A stretch of 64,000 nucleotides of DNA from an uncultured Ellagibacter sp. (GTDB lineage Bacteria; Actinomycetota; Coriobacteriia; Coriobacteriales; Eggerthellaceae). The notes beneath the pieces are model-generated. The model was not told the origin of the DNA and did no database searches. It saw only the letters and a program-made list of their open reading frames with translations. The stretch is taken from the NCBI RefSeq assembly GCF_934617235.1, contig NZ_CAKTTZ010000001.1, positions 62,001 to 126,000 on the forward strand. Reading direction: 5' to 3'. The position numbers were made by a program, and so were the translations under genes. Shown here in pieces: positions 18,812 through 27,750 of the stretch; position 1 is the first letter of the stretch, and each line of letters starts with the position of its first letter.

Positions 18812-19033
18812 AAGGAGGGGCCGTTTTCGGATAGATGCTAATCGAGGCATTCGCGATACGAAGAAAAAGTGCCCACCTCATCAGGCTCCGACATCGCGAG
18901 AGCCAAGAACACCCCGACTCAGACGCTCGCTGAATTAGCCCCAATTCCTAACAGTAGGAAATGGGGGGTTACGCACTAACCCGAGAACGAAGCACGATAT
19001 CGAGGCCGGAAAAGGGGCACGCAAGGCCTTCTC

Positions 19034-19690
19034 CTACCCTGCGACATCGCCCGACTGATCGAGCGAAATCGGCTCGCCCACGAACGTCGATGGCACATCG
19101 AATAGCGACTTGAAGAAATCCTTCGTACGAGCAGGAATTTCGCGCACATCGTACCAGGTCTGCTTGTCGTAGCTGCGATAATCGCTTGCAACCCCGATTG
19201 CCTCGACGCCAAGCGCATGCGCAGAGAACAACGCACGATAGAGGTGGTACGTCTGCGTGGCGACCACCACGCGCGTGCAGCCGAACACGTTTTTCGCGCG
19301 GTACATGCTCTCGTAAGTGGAGAATCCCGCGTGGTCGCAGAAGATGTCCTCGGAAGGTACGCCCTGCTCAACAGCATAACGTTTCATCGCCGCGCACTCG
19401 TTGTAGTGCTCGGTGCTGTTGTCGCCCGACATGATGATCTTCGGCGCGGCGCCCGCCTTGTAGAGCGCGATACCGCAATCGAGACGGTCCTTCAAGATTG
19501 TCGACGGCGTACCATCGGCGAACACCGACGCACCAAGCACGACGACCGCATCGGCGTGATAGCCCGCTGCATCGTCGGTGTTCACGATGTCGTTTTGCGT
19601 CGTGACAACCACAATCGCATTCGTCACGCCGACGACCGCTGCCGCGACAACGGCACAGGTGCACACTATTTTCAAGAACGCCTTAATCAT
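19034..19690 (-). CDS. SanA/YdcF-family (DUF218) membrane-anchored protein
   Basis: 218 residues. An N-terminal membrane anchor (about 5-28) is followed by a DUF218 domain: ADAVVVLGASV, KIIMSGDNS, STYESMYRAKNVF, VVATQTYHLYRA. E. coli SanA and ElyC, in the same fold family, affect envelope barrier function and lipid-carrier metabolism, but the biochemical activity is not settled. No strong ribosome-binding site is visible. It lies downstream of leuS on the same strand, separated by a terminator-like hairpin. Confidence 0.8.
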   Translation of the reverse strand: MIKAFLKIVCTCAVVAAAVVGVTNAIVVVTTQNDIVNTDDAAGYHADAVVVLGASVFADGTPSTILKDRLDCGIALYKAGAAPKIIMSGDNSTEHYNECAAMKRYAVEQGVPSEDIFCDHAGFSTYESMYRAKNVFGCTRVVVATQTYHLYRALFSAHALGVEAIGVASDYRSYDKQTWYDVREIPARTKDFFKSLFDVPSTFVGEPISLDQSGDVAG

Positions 19691-19730
19691 GCAGCAACCA
19701 CTTCGATGCCTTCCAAACTGCGAGAGGATA

Positions 19731-19762
19731 AAGAAGGGTCGACAGCTGCAAACTGCCGACCC
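19731..19762 (-). terminator. Probable terminator of leuS
   Basis: On the minus strand GGGTCGGCAG pairs with CTGTCGACCC around a 7-base loop, followed by TTCTTT. It lies 85 bases beyond the leuS stop. Confidence 0.6.
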
Positions 19763-19846
19763 CGACTTCTTCTATCACCCGCCCAGCACTCGCTCGGCGG
19801 AATCCGTCCATACGACGATTGTAGCGTGATGGGCGACGCGATGGCC

Positions 19847-22402
19847 CTACTTCGCGACGATGTTCACCAAACGTCCCTTGACGACGACGACCTTCTTCAC
19901 ATCCTTGCCCTCGACCGCATGGGAAACGACCTCGAGCGCCTGCGCCTTCACGTCTTCATCGGCGGCGTCGGCAGCAACCGTAATCTTCGCCTTCACCTTG
20001 CCGTTGACCTGCACCGCGAGCTCCACCTCGTCGGCCTTTGCCTTCTCGGGGTCGAATTCCGGCCAAGGCTCAACGTGCACGCTGCCCTCGTGGCCAAGCG
20101 CCGTATGCCACAGTTCCTCGGACCAATGCGGGCAAATCGGGGAAAGCAGCTTCACGAGCGATTCGGCAACCTCGATCGAGAGCGCCTTGAGCTCGGCGTT
20201 GGCCGCGCGCTCTTCGGCGGAAGCCGCATGCAGGAAGTCGCCCGTCGCATTCGCAAGTTCCATGATGGCAGCGATGGCGGTGTTGAAGTTGTTGCGGTCG
20301 AAGTCCTCGACCACCTTGCCGCACACGCGATGACGCTCGCGCGTAAGCACCTTCGCGGCCTCGGCGGCGGAAAGCTTGCCGCCCTCTTGGAAAAGCGTTT
20401 CCTCCCCTGCAACGCCAGCCAGGTCGCCGACCATGCGCCACACGCGGTTCAGGAACTTGTACATGCCCGCAAGGCCGTCCTCGTTCCATTGGAGCTCCTT
20501 GTCGGGCGGGGCCATGAACAGGATATATGCGCGCACAGCATCGGCGCCGTAACCCGCAATCATGTCCTCGGGCGAGATCACGTTGCCCTTCGACTTGCTC
20601 ATGACGTCGCCATGCTCGTCGAGCACCATGCCCTGGCACAGCAGGTTCTTAAACGGCTCGTCGAAATCGACCATCCCCATGTCGCGCAGCACCTTCGTGA
20701 AGAAGCGGCTGTAGAGCAGATGTAGGATGGCGTGCTCGATACCGCCGATGTACTGGTCGACGGGCATCCAGCGGTTCGCCTTTTCGGGGGCGAAGGGCGC
20801 GTCGGTGTTGTGCGGGTCGGTGTAGCGCAGGTAATACCAGCTCGAGCACGTGAACGTGTCCATCGTGTCCGTCTCGCGACGCGCGGGGCCTCCGCACTTC
20901 GGGCACGTGCATTTCGCGAACTCGGCATGCGTGGCGAGCGTTTCACCTGCGGAAAGATCGATATCCTTCGGGAGCATAACGGGCAGGTCCTCTTCGGGAA
21001 CCGGCACGAGCCCGCACTTGTCGCAGTAGATGGCGGGGATGGGGTTTCCCCAGTAGCGCTGGCGCGAGATGAGCCAGTCGCGCAGGCGGAACTGCACCGA
21101 CTTCTTCCCCTTACCCGCGGCCTCCAAGTCGCCGATGATCGCGTCCACGGCAGGCGAATGCTTGCCGCCAACCATGCCGGTGTACTTGCCGGACTGGACG
21201 AGCTTGCCCTCGGCCTCGTAGGACTTCTCCCAATCGACCGACGTCACAACGCGATTCTGCTCGTCTTTGAGCTGCGGATAGAGCGCGTCTTCCTCGCCCA
21301 AGATGATGGGAACGATGGGCAGGTCGTATTTGCGGGCGAACTCGAAGTCGCGCTGGTCGCCGCACGGCACGGCCATGACCGCGCCGGTGCCGTAATCGGC
21401 CACGATGTAGTCGGCAACCCACACGGGGACTTTCTCGCCGTTCACGGGGTTCACGACATAGCGGCCGGTGAACGCGCCGTGTTTCTCGCGGTCGCCCTGG
21501 GCACGCTCGACGGCGCTCACCTTAGAGGCCGCCTCGACGAGCGCCATGACGTCGGCCTCGTATTCCGTGCCGGCAACGAGCTCGGGAACGAGCTTGCTTT
21601 CGGGAGCAAGCAGGAAGAAGCTGCACCCGAAGAGCGTGTCGGGGCGCGTCGTGAACACGGTGATCGTCTGGCCGTCGTCTTTGCCTTCGGCGGGAAGGAG
21701 CTCGAAATCGACCTCGGCGCCTTCCGAACGGCCAATCCAGTTTGCCTGCATCTGCTTCACGCGCTCAGGCCAGCCGTCGAGCTGGTCGAGGTCGTCAAGC
21801 AGCTCCTGCGCGTAGTCGGTGATCTTGAAGTACCACTGCGTGAGGTCGCGCTTTTCGACCGCACCGTGGCAGCGCCAGCATTCGCCTTCGGTGACCTGCT
21901 CGTTTGCGAGAACGGTCTTGCAGTTGGGGCACCAGTTCACCGGAGACTCGCGGCGCTCGACCAAGCCGCGCTTCCAAAACTGCAGGAAGATCCACTGACC
22001 CCAGCGATAGTATTCCGGATCGCAGGCGACGACCGTCCGGTCCCAATCGTAGGACAGGCCCATGCGCTTGAACGACGCCTTCTGCGTCTCGATGTTCGCG
22101 TAGGTCCACTTTGCGGGGTGGCTGTGATGCTTGATCGCGGCGTTCTCGGCGGGCAGGCCGAAAGCGTCCCAGCCCATGGGATGGAGCACGTCGAAGCCGC
22201 GCATCTTCGAGTAGCGGGCAATCACATCGCCGATCGTGTAGTTGCGCACGTGCCCCATGTGGATGTCGCCCGACGGATACGGGAACATCTCGAGCACATA
22301 CTTCTTCGGCTTCGATTCGTCTTCTTTAACGGTATTCAGGCCTGATTCTTCCCACGCCTTCTGCCACCGTGGTTCGATCTCATGCGGGTTGTAAGCTTTC
22401 AT
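19847..22402 (-). CDS. leuS: Leucyl-tRNA synthetase
   Basis: 851 residues, normal bacterial LeuRS length. It charges tRNA-Leu with leucine in the cytoplasm. Seen: the class I HIGH motif as HMGH (residues 48-51), a zinc-type module with CPNC...CWRC near 160, the CP1 editing domain (VFTTRPDTLFG), a second Cys module (CDKC, CTCPKCGG), and the KMSKS-loop variant VMSKS at 600-604. An anticodon-binding domain and a C-terminal domain follow. No T-box is visible upstream; the gap to the kinase gene is only 78 bases. Confidence 0.97.
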   Translation of the reverse strand: MKAYNPHEIEPRWQKAWEESGLNTVKEDESKPKKYVLEMFPYPSGDIHMGHVRNYTIGDVIARYSKMRGFDVLHPMGWDAFGLPAENAAIKHHSHPAKWTYANIETQKASFKRMGLSYDWDRTVVACDPEYYRWGQWIFLQFWKRGLVERRESPVNWCPNCKTVLANEQVTEGECWRCHGAVEKRDLTQWYFKITDYAQELLDDLDQLDGWPERVKQMQANWIGRSEGAEVDFELLPAEGKDDGQTITVFTTRPDTLFGCSFFLLAPESKLVPELVAGTEYEADVMALVEAASKVSAVERAQGDREKHGAFTGRYVVNPVNGEKVPVWVADYIVADYGTGAVMAVPCGDQRDFEFARKYDLPIVPIILGEEDALYPQLKDEQNRVVTSVDWEKSYEAEGKLVQSGKYTGMVGGKHSPAVDAIIGDLEAAGKGKKSVQFRLRDWLISRQRYWGNPIPAIYCDKCGLVPVPEEDLPVMLPKDIDLSAGETLATHAEFAKCTCPKCGGPARRETDTMDTFTCSSWYYLRYTDPHNTDAPFAPEKANRWMPVDQYIGGIEHAILHLLYSRFFTKVLRDMGMVDFDEPFKNLLCQGMVLDEHGDVMSKSKGNVISPEDMIAGYGADAVRAYILFMAPPDKELQWNEDGLAGMYKFLNRVWRMVGDLAGVAGEETLFQEGGKLSAAEAAKVLTRERHRVCGKVVEDFDRNNFNTAIAAIMELANATGDFLHAASAEERAANAELKALSIEVAESLVKLLSPICPHWSEELWHTALGHEGSVHVEPWPEFDPEKAKADEVELAVQVNGKVKAKITVAADAADEDVKAQALEVVSHAVEGKDVKKVVVVKGRLVNIVAK

Positions 22403-22480
22403 GGTTGTTGCCTTCTCGTTTTCATTCTCGCTGGGTAAAAACGTGACTCCATATTGTAACGCATTCGGAGCGCACGCCGA

Positions 22481-23479
22481 CTACGTATGCGCCGCTAGGT
22501 CGACCATTACCGACATGCGGAACTCGCCGTTGGTGCGTTCGAGGGAAACCGCCCCGTCGTAGCGCTGCACGATCGTGTCGATGACGGACAGGCCCCAGCC
22601 GTGTTCGGCGAGAGACCCACTGCGCGTTTGCTCCTTGGCGAAGCGGATGCGCTCGAGAATGCCGCGGCGCGTCGTCTCGCGATTCTTGTCGCCCGCGGCC
22701 ACCGACTCGCTGTTGCGCATATCGAGCACGAGATAAGATCCCGCGACGGACGCCTTGAAGATCACGAAGCGCTCGGCTGGCTCGACGCTCTCGCAGGCCT
22801 GGCGTGCGTTGTCGAGCATGTTCGACACGATGGCGCTCAGCTCGGAATCGGAAATCGACAGTTCGGCGGGCACCTTAAGCGAGCACGTCACGTCGATGCC
22901 CTTCGCCTTAAGTTCGCGCACCTTAAGCGACACCAGGGCATCGAGGGCCGCATGGTCGCAAAGGCGCAGCGACTTCCTGGCCGCGAGCACGATGATGTCG
23001 TCCACGCTCTTCTCGCTTAACGACACTTCCCCGCGGGAAAGCTGCTCATCGAGCTCATGGAGCTGTTCGGCCATTTTCCTGCGGATATCGCGCGCCTCGT
23101 TCGCAACGGAAGCAAGCCCGCAAGCCCCTTCACGCTGGGTCTCAATCTGCGCTTCGAGCAGACGCGCCCTCTGGAGGAGAGCATCGGTGCGCGCGGCTCT
23201 TCCCAGCGCGGTGAACAGCAGCGAGTCGAGGGGGATGCAAGCGGCGCCCAGCGCGAGCACCGCGAACAAAATCACAGGTTCCGAACGAATGGCCATCGTT
23301 CCCACCGCGATTCCCGCAACGCAGGCGATCTGACTTGCGGGGAACAGCATGCACGACAACACATAGGATCGCGACGCATGGTTCAAGCGGTTGCACAGGC
23401 GAGCGGCGCTCACCGTCATCGCGGTCAGCACAATGACGGTGAGCGCAATCGATACCATCTGCAGTGCGGCCATACCCAT
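22481..23479 (-). CDS. Membrane GHKL ATPase (sensor-kinase-like) lacking a canonical H-box
   Basis: 332 residues from an ATG 4 bases after the preceding kinase gene. About three membrane helices (residues 5-110) are followed by a coiled segment and a HATPase_c domain. That domain has an N-box near 220 (NMLDNARQA) and a G-box near 295 (HGWGLSVIDTIVQRYDG), as in AgrC/ComD-type kinases. Where such kinases have RHD-x2-NH, this protein reads IRRKMAEQLHEL, with no histidine at the phosphoacceptor position. The preceding protein has that motif but no ATPase domain, so the two may work in trans. Confidence 0.75.
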   Translation of the reverse strand: MGMAALQMVSIALTVIVLTAMTVSAARLCNRLNHASRSYVLSCMLFPASQIACVAGIAVGTMAIRSEPVILFAVLALGAACIPLDSLLFTALGRAARTDALLQRARLLEAQIETQREGACGLASVANEARDIRRKMAEQLHELDEQLSRGEVSLSEKSVDDIIVLAARKSLRLCDHAALDALVSLKVRELKAKGIDVTCSLKVPAELSISDSELSAIVSNMLDNARQACESVEPAERFVIFKASVAGSYLVLDMRNSESVAAGDKNRETTRRGILERIRFAKEQTRSGSLAEHGWGLSVIDTIVQRYDGAVSLERTNGEFRMSVMVDLAAHT

Positions 23480-23483
23480 GCTC

Positions 23484-24488
23484 TCACCGCTCTCCGCCAC
23501 TTGGACCGCTTGGGAACGAGGGCGATTCGACAGCCAAGGGAAATTCCGCAAGCTGTTTCTCGGAGCGGAGAATCACCGATTCATCCCGGGCGTTCATCAT
23601 CTCGATTTCCCCGAGAAGGTCACGCACGTGATTGCGTGCGGCATCGAATTCCCCCCGCGATGCGAGCACCTCGATGATCTGCAGGTGATTGCGCAGGTTA
23701 TGACGAAGCTGGGCGGAATTCTCGAGCACCGTGGACAGGTCGTCGAAAAGCTGCAGCTCCTCGGCAAGCTGCCGTTCGAGCGCCTCGATGCGCCAAGCCT
23801 CGAAGTGCTCGAGCGCGAGGCGATCGATGGCGCGGAAAAGCGCAAGGTCGGACACGAGAAGAAAGACCCCCATAAGCAGCACGAGCACAACAAGCAGCAG
23901 GTTCCATGCACCGACCGCATCGATACCGACGAGTGCAATGAGCAAGAAGGGAACTTGGAGCAGGGGAAACCATATGAAGTATTTCGGACCCTCGCCTTTA
24001 TAGCGGCCAACGGCGGGCGTCAGCCAGCGGCTTTGGGCTCGGCGAAGCAGCACGAACAGCGCATCGAGGACAATCCAATGGAGGACGGAGGCTACCGCAT
24101 AGTGGGAAAGGTGCGCGTATTTTACCTGGTAGCTGAAGGGTTCATCGACAATGAGCATCCACAGGAGCAAAAACGCGAGGTACGCCACGATTACGACGAC
24201 GAACGACGAGGCGATCATGAGCACGCGATGGGACACGCGATCGCGTGCGATGAAACTGGGCACGATGCAGAGGATCGTCTCCATCGCGATGTAGGCTGGC
24301 ATCCCGAACAGCGACGAGAGCGGCACGAGCACAAGTGCGCACAGTGCGTACGCGACGGTGAAGAGAGTGGGGCGCGGAATATCGAGCAGGCGCGTCATCA
24401 CGTAGCCGTACAAAATTTGGATAGGGACGTCGCCCACAAGAGCAACTATGGCGTTTTCCCATGTCAGGCCAAGTATCGCAGGGCCCAT
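23484..24488 (-). CDS. AgrC-like membrane protein with H-box but no ATPase domain
   Basis: 334 residues. About six to seven membrane helices fill residues 8-220. A dimerisation coil follows, with the H-box LRHNLRNHLQII, in which His263 is the expected phosphoacceptor and His268 the second conserved histidine. Only about 70 residues remain after His263, ending in a Ser/Pro/Gly tail, so the ATP-binding domain is absent. It lies between the LytTR regulator (4-base gap) and the ATPase-bearing protein (4-base gap), in one operon. A peptide or small-molecule signal is likely by analogy with AgrC; this is inference. Confidence 0.72.
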   Translation of the reverse strand: MGPAILGLTWENAIVALVGDVPIQILYGYVMTRLLDIPRPTLFTVAYALCALVLVPLSSLFGMPAYIAMETILCIVPSFIARDRVSHRVLMIASSFVVVIVAYLAFLLLWMLIVDEPFSYQVKYAHLSHYAVASVLHWIVLDALFVLLRRAQSRWLTPAVGRYKGEGPKYFIWFPLLQVPFLLIALVGIDAVGAWNLLLVVLVLLMGVFLLVSDLALFRAIDRLALEHFEAWRIEALERQLAEELQLFDDLSTVLENSAQLRHNLRNHLQIIEVLASRGEFDAARNHVRDLLGEIEMMNARDESVILRSEKQLAEFPLAVESPSFPSGPSGGER

Positions 24489-24492
24489 CGCG

Positions 24493-25380
24493 CTATGCCC
24501 TTACCTTCAGGTAATTAAGCAGCGCCTCTTTCACGTCGCGGCGACGCTTTTGGCCCACGGGAACGCGCGCGCCGGACCTCATGAAGATGTCCTCTTTACC
24601 GATTTCGACGACGTCGGCAAGGTTCACCGCAAAGCTTTTGTGGCATCGCACGAAGTTTTCGGGAAGCATAGCGAGGGCGTCGGCAAGCGAGCAGTACACC
24701 TCCATGACCTCGTCGTCGGTATGGAGGCGCAGTTTGCGGCGCTCACTTTCCAGATATTCGATACGGTCGGCGTCGATCACGATTGTTCTGCCGCGCACCT
24801 GAAACGTGAGAGCGCAGGGCGAGAGTCTTGGAGGAGCTCCAGTCGCCGCGCGCTGGTTTGCTTGCTGATTTGCCTGGAAGCCCTGGCGCGTCTGCGCGTT
24901 TTGGATCGACCGCACGTCTCGACCTGGCTGCGTACGCCGGTCCGCCCGAGCATCTTGGTCCGGCCAAACTCCCTGGCCCGTTAGCGCGTCCTGGGCCGCA
25001 AGGTTCTCCAACGCCTTTTTCAGGGCGTCATCGAAGGTGCTTTGCCTGATGGGCTTTACCAGGAAGTAAACGTGCTGCGTCTCATAGACGGGTGTGCAAT
25101 ACTCAATATAACCAGTTGCATAGATGACCTGGGTTTTCGAGCCCACTGGAAACAAGTCGCGCACCATGTCGATGCCGTCTGCCGCATCGGTGCCCAAGTC
25201 TATGTCGGTGATGAGAATGTCGATTGAGTGGCCCTCGGAGACGAAGAACTCGAGTTCGGCGCGCGAAGCCATCTCGTGTATGACCAATCCTTCCGAGAAA
25301 GGCGAAGCCGAAACCCTGTCGATGAGCGCCGCCGCACACTCCGCGTTGTCTTCGACTATGCAAACCGTGTAGGAAGGCAT
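24493..25380 (-). CDS. LytTR-family response regulator
   Basis: 295 residues. A receiver domain at about 1-125 has the acidic pocket near Glu10-Asp11, the phosphoacceptor Asp59 (LITDIDLG) and a conserved Lys in VKPI. A Gln/Arg/Ala-rich linker covers about 130-185. The C-terminal LytTR DNA-binding domain occupies about 190-290 (IEYLESERRKLRLHT, FVRCHKSFAVNL). It is the first gene of the three-gene two-component operon and should act as its transcriptional output. The linker is unusually long and low-complexity for the family. Confidence 0.88.
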   Translation of the reverse strand: MPSYTVCIVEDNAECAAALIDRVSASPFSEGLVIHEMASRAELEFFVSEGHSIDILITDIDLGTDAADGIDMVRDLFPVGSKTQVIYATGYIEYCTPVYETQHVYFLVKPIRQSTFDDALKKALENLAAQDALTGQGVWPDQDARADRRTQPGRDVRSIQNAQTRQGFQANQQANQRAATGAPPRLSPCALTFQVRGRTIVIDADRIEYLESERRKLRLHTDDEVMEVYCSLADALAMLPENFVRCHKSFAVNLADVVEIGKEDIFMRSGARVPVGQKRRRDVKEALLNYLKVRA

Positions 25381-25480
25381 GCTCGCAAACCCACTTTCGC
25401 TCGCTTCCTTATAAACGTCTTGAGTATACCCGAAAGGGCATGATTGACGCGACCCGACCCTGATTGCGAGAACCGCGAGA

Positions 25481-25562
25481 GGGGCTCTTCGGCAACGCCC
25501 AGTCGCTCAGACAGTCCCCGCAACGCTGCGGAACTCGCTTTGTGGGCGTCGCCGAAGAGCTC
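25481..25562. repeat. Palindromic repeat, copy A
   Basis: An ~82-bp element with inverted ends: GGCTCTTCGGCAACGCCCA against TGGGCGTCGCCGAAGAGC. The same element occurs at 46591-46682 and 46711-46803. It lies in the 283-bp divergent gap between the LytTR gene and engB. Confidence 0.8.
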
Positions 25563-25663
25563 CAACCAGGGACCGCGAGGCGAAGCAGCACGACCCCGCG
25601 GAAAGCGCGGGCAGCTGCTTTCTGATACCATGGGGCGAACACGCACGAAGAGAGGCAATCGCC

Positions 25664-26251
25664 ATGAATTACCACATCGCATCGTTTAAGGCAGCTTACG
25701 GCACCTCGTCGCAGATTCCCGAGTCGACCCGACCCGAAGTGTCATTCGCGGGGCGCTCGAACGTGGGGAAGTCGTCCCTTCTGAACAAGCTGATGTATCG
25801 CAAAGGCCTGGCCAAGGTGTCGCAGACACCTGGCAAGACAGCCACAATCAACTTCTACGATGTCGACGGCACCGATTTTGTCGACCTGCCCGGATACGGC
25901 TATGCGAAGGTGGCAAAATCCGAGAAGGGCCGCTGGTCGGAGCTGATCGAGGGCTACTTCAATCAGGATCGCCGCTTTGCGTTGGTGGTGTCGCTTGTTG
26001 ATATCCGCCACGACCCCTCGGCGCTTGACGTGCATATGTCGAAGTTCCTCTGGGAAAACGACTTTCCCTTCGCTATCGCCCTCACAAAAGCCGACAAGCT
26101 CTCGAAGCAAGCGGCCGCCAGGCAGGCGTCTGCCATTCGCAAAAAGCTCGACCTGCCGAAGGACATCCCCTTCGTGGTGACGTCTTCCTCGAATGGCACG
26201 GGCATCGACGAGCTGCGCCGCTTGATCGATTCTTACGTCGCCGAAGCCTAG
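25664..26251 (+). CDS. engB: Ribosome biogenesis GTPase EngB/YsxC
   Basis: 195 residues, typical length. G1 GRSNVGKSS (30-38), G2 region TPGKTATINF, G3 DLPGYG, G4 TKAD, G5 VTSSSNGTG. Members are essential GTPases for large-subunit assembly. AGAGGC precedes the ATG. Confidence 0.95.
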   Translation: MNYHIASFKAAYGTSSQIPESTRPEVSFAGRSNVGKSSLLNKLMYRKGLAKVSQTPGKTATINFYDVDGTDFVDLPGYGYAKVAKSEKGRWSELIEGYFNQDRRFALVVSLVDIRHDPSALDVHMSKFLWENDFPFAIALTKADKLSKQAAARQASAIRKKLDLPKDIPFVVTSSSNGTGIDELRRLIDSYVAEA

Positions 26252-26350
26252 AGCCGCTGAAAACACGAGAAGAGCACGCGCGAGAACTTTGAGGTGAACA
26301 GCACCGATGGACCCACTGCTAAGTTGCCGCGATTTTGGAGGGGACGACGT

Positions 26351-27577
26351 ATGAATATCCTGGTCATCACCGCGCAAAAGCCCGACAGCACCGGAAGCGG
26401 CGTCTATGTCGCCGAAACGGTGCGCGCACTGTCGTTGGCAGGGCACAACATCTCGCTCGTCGCCGGCATCGACACCGACGACGATGTAGCCCTTCCCGAA
26501 GGCGTCGCCTTCCACCCCGTGCGGTTCCGCACGCCCGAGCTGCCCTTTCCCGTTTGCGGCATGAGCGACCAGATGCCTTATGAGGCGACGCGTTATCGCG
26601 ATATGACGCCCGAAATGTGTGAACAGTTCAATCAGGCATTTGAACAGGCGATTCGAGAAGCTTGCGAAGAGCGATTCCCCGATGTGGTGCTCTGCCATCA
26701 TCTGTATCTAGTATGCGGCGTCGCCGTGCGATGCGTGCAGGATGTCGCCGCGAAGATTGATCGTGTGTGCCCGAGCGTACGTGGCATCTGTCATAGCACC
26801 GACCTGCGACAGATGGGGAAGCACTCGCTCGAGCGCGAGTTCATCATCGCAGGCGCTCAAGAGCTCGACTGCATCTTCGCGCTGCACGAAGCTCAGAAGC
26901 GCGAAATAGTGGAGATGTACGGCGTGCCCGAGGAGCGCGTGCGCGTCGTAGGGTCTGGCTACAACGACGAGCTTTTCAACCAGGAGGGTCGCGCGCCGCG
27001 GGTCGAGAGAGCACCCGTCCATGTGCTCTACGTCGGCAAGATTTGGCGGAAGAAGGGCACCGAAAGCCTTATCCGCTGCGCTCGTTATTTGAATACGACA
27101 CCAAGCAGCATCACGTTCAACCTGGTCGGAGGCCATAATGATGAGCGCGAGTTTGCCGAATTGCGCGCACAGGGCGACGCCTCTCCCTATCGGTTCGACT
27201 TTCACGGCAAAGTCGAACAAGAGCGGCTTTTGGGAGCATATCGCGAAGCCGATGTGTTCGTGCTGCCGTCGTTTTTCGAAGGTCTGCCGCTCGTGGTGAT
27301 CGAGGCGCTTGCCTGCGGATGCAAGGCCGTGGTAACCGATTTGCCTGGTATCCGTCCTTGGGTCGCCGAGAACATTCCCGCAGCGCCCGTGTGGTATGTC
27401 GAGCCCCCGCGCATGGAAAGCGTCGATGAGCCTATGGCGGATGACCTGCCAGCCTTCGAGCAGCACCTTGCCAAAGCGATTGACGAGGCCGCAGCAGCGC
27501 CTGCGCCGCGCGCTGCCGATTTCGAGGGAATCGAACGTGTGACCTGGTCGGGGCTCGCGAAAAAGCTGATTGCTTAA
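26351..27577 (+). CDS. Group-4 glycosyltransferase
   Basis: 408 residues, GT-B fold. The start at 26351 follows GGAGGGGAC; an upstream in-frame ATG at 26294 has no site. The N-terminal domain begins MNILVITAQKPDSTGSGVYV. The C-terminal donor-binding domain has VHVLYVGKIWRKKGTESLI and the EX7E motif in FEGLPLVVIEALACG. It probably transfers a sugar from a nucleotide-sugar to an envelope glycan or lipid; the acceptor is unknown. It lies about 100 bases downstream of engB and may share its transcript. Confidence 0.85.
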   Translation: MNILVITAQKPDSTGSGVYVAETVRALSLAGHNISLVAGIDTDDDVALPEGVAFHPVRFRTPELPFPVCGMSDQMPYEATRYRDMTPEMCEQFNQAFEQAIREACEERFPDVVLCHHLYLVCGVAVRCVQDVAAKIDRVCPSVRGICHSTDLRQMGKHSLEREFIIAGAQELDCIFALHEAQKREIVEMYGVPEERVRVVGSGYNDELFNQEGRAPRVERAPVHVLYVGKIWRKKGTESLIRCARYLNTTPSSITFNLVGGHNDEREFAELRAQGDASPYRFDFHGKVEQERLLGAYREADVFVLPSFFEGLPLVVIEALACGCKAVVTDLPGIRPWVAENIPAAPVWYVEPPRMESVDEPMADDLPAFEQHLAKAIDEAAAAPAPRAADFEGIERVTWSGLAKKLIA

Positions 27578-27606
27578 CGATAAACCTAAGCACATAGCCC
27601 GCACGG

Positions 27607-27642
27607 CATAAAGAAAGCGACCTTCCGGCCGCTTTCTTTATG
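27607..27642. terminator. Bidirectional terminator between glycosyltransferase and guaB
   Basis: CATAAAGAAAGCG is a perfect inverted copy of CGCTTTCTTTATG. The A-rich and T-rich flanks give a usable T-tract in both directions for the converging genes. Confidence 0.8.
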
Positions 27643-27750
27643 GCTCAGCGAACCGCCGAACTACCAGCACTTCGCCCTTTTATCAAAAACCGCGCCAACG
27701 GGCGCCCTCGTGCCAACGACGCATTCCGCAGGCCAATAGCCCGCGAAACC

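Noticed and set aside
20732..22345. Plus-strand open frame antisense to leuS
   Set aside because: Fully covered by the synthetase on the other strand; composition is that of reverse-complemented code.
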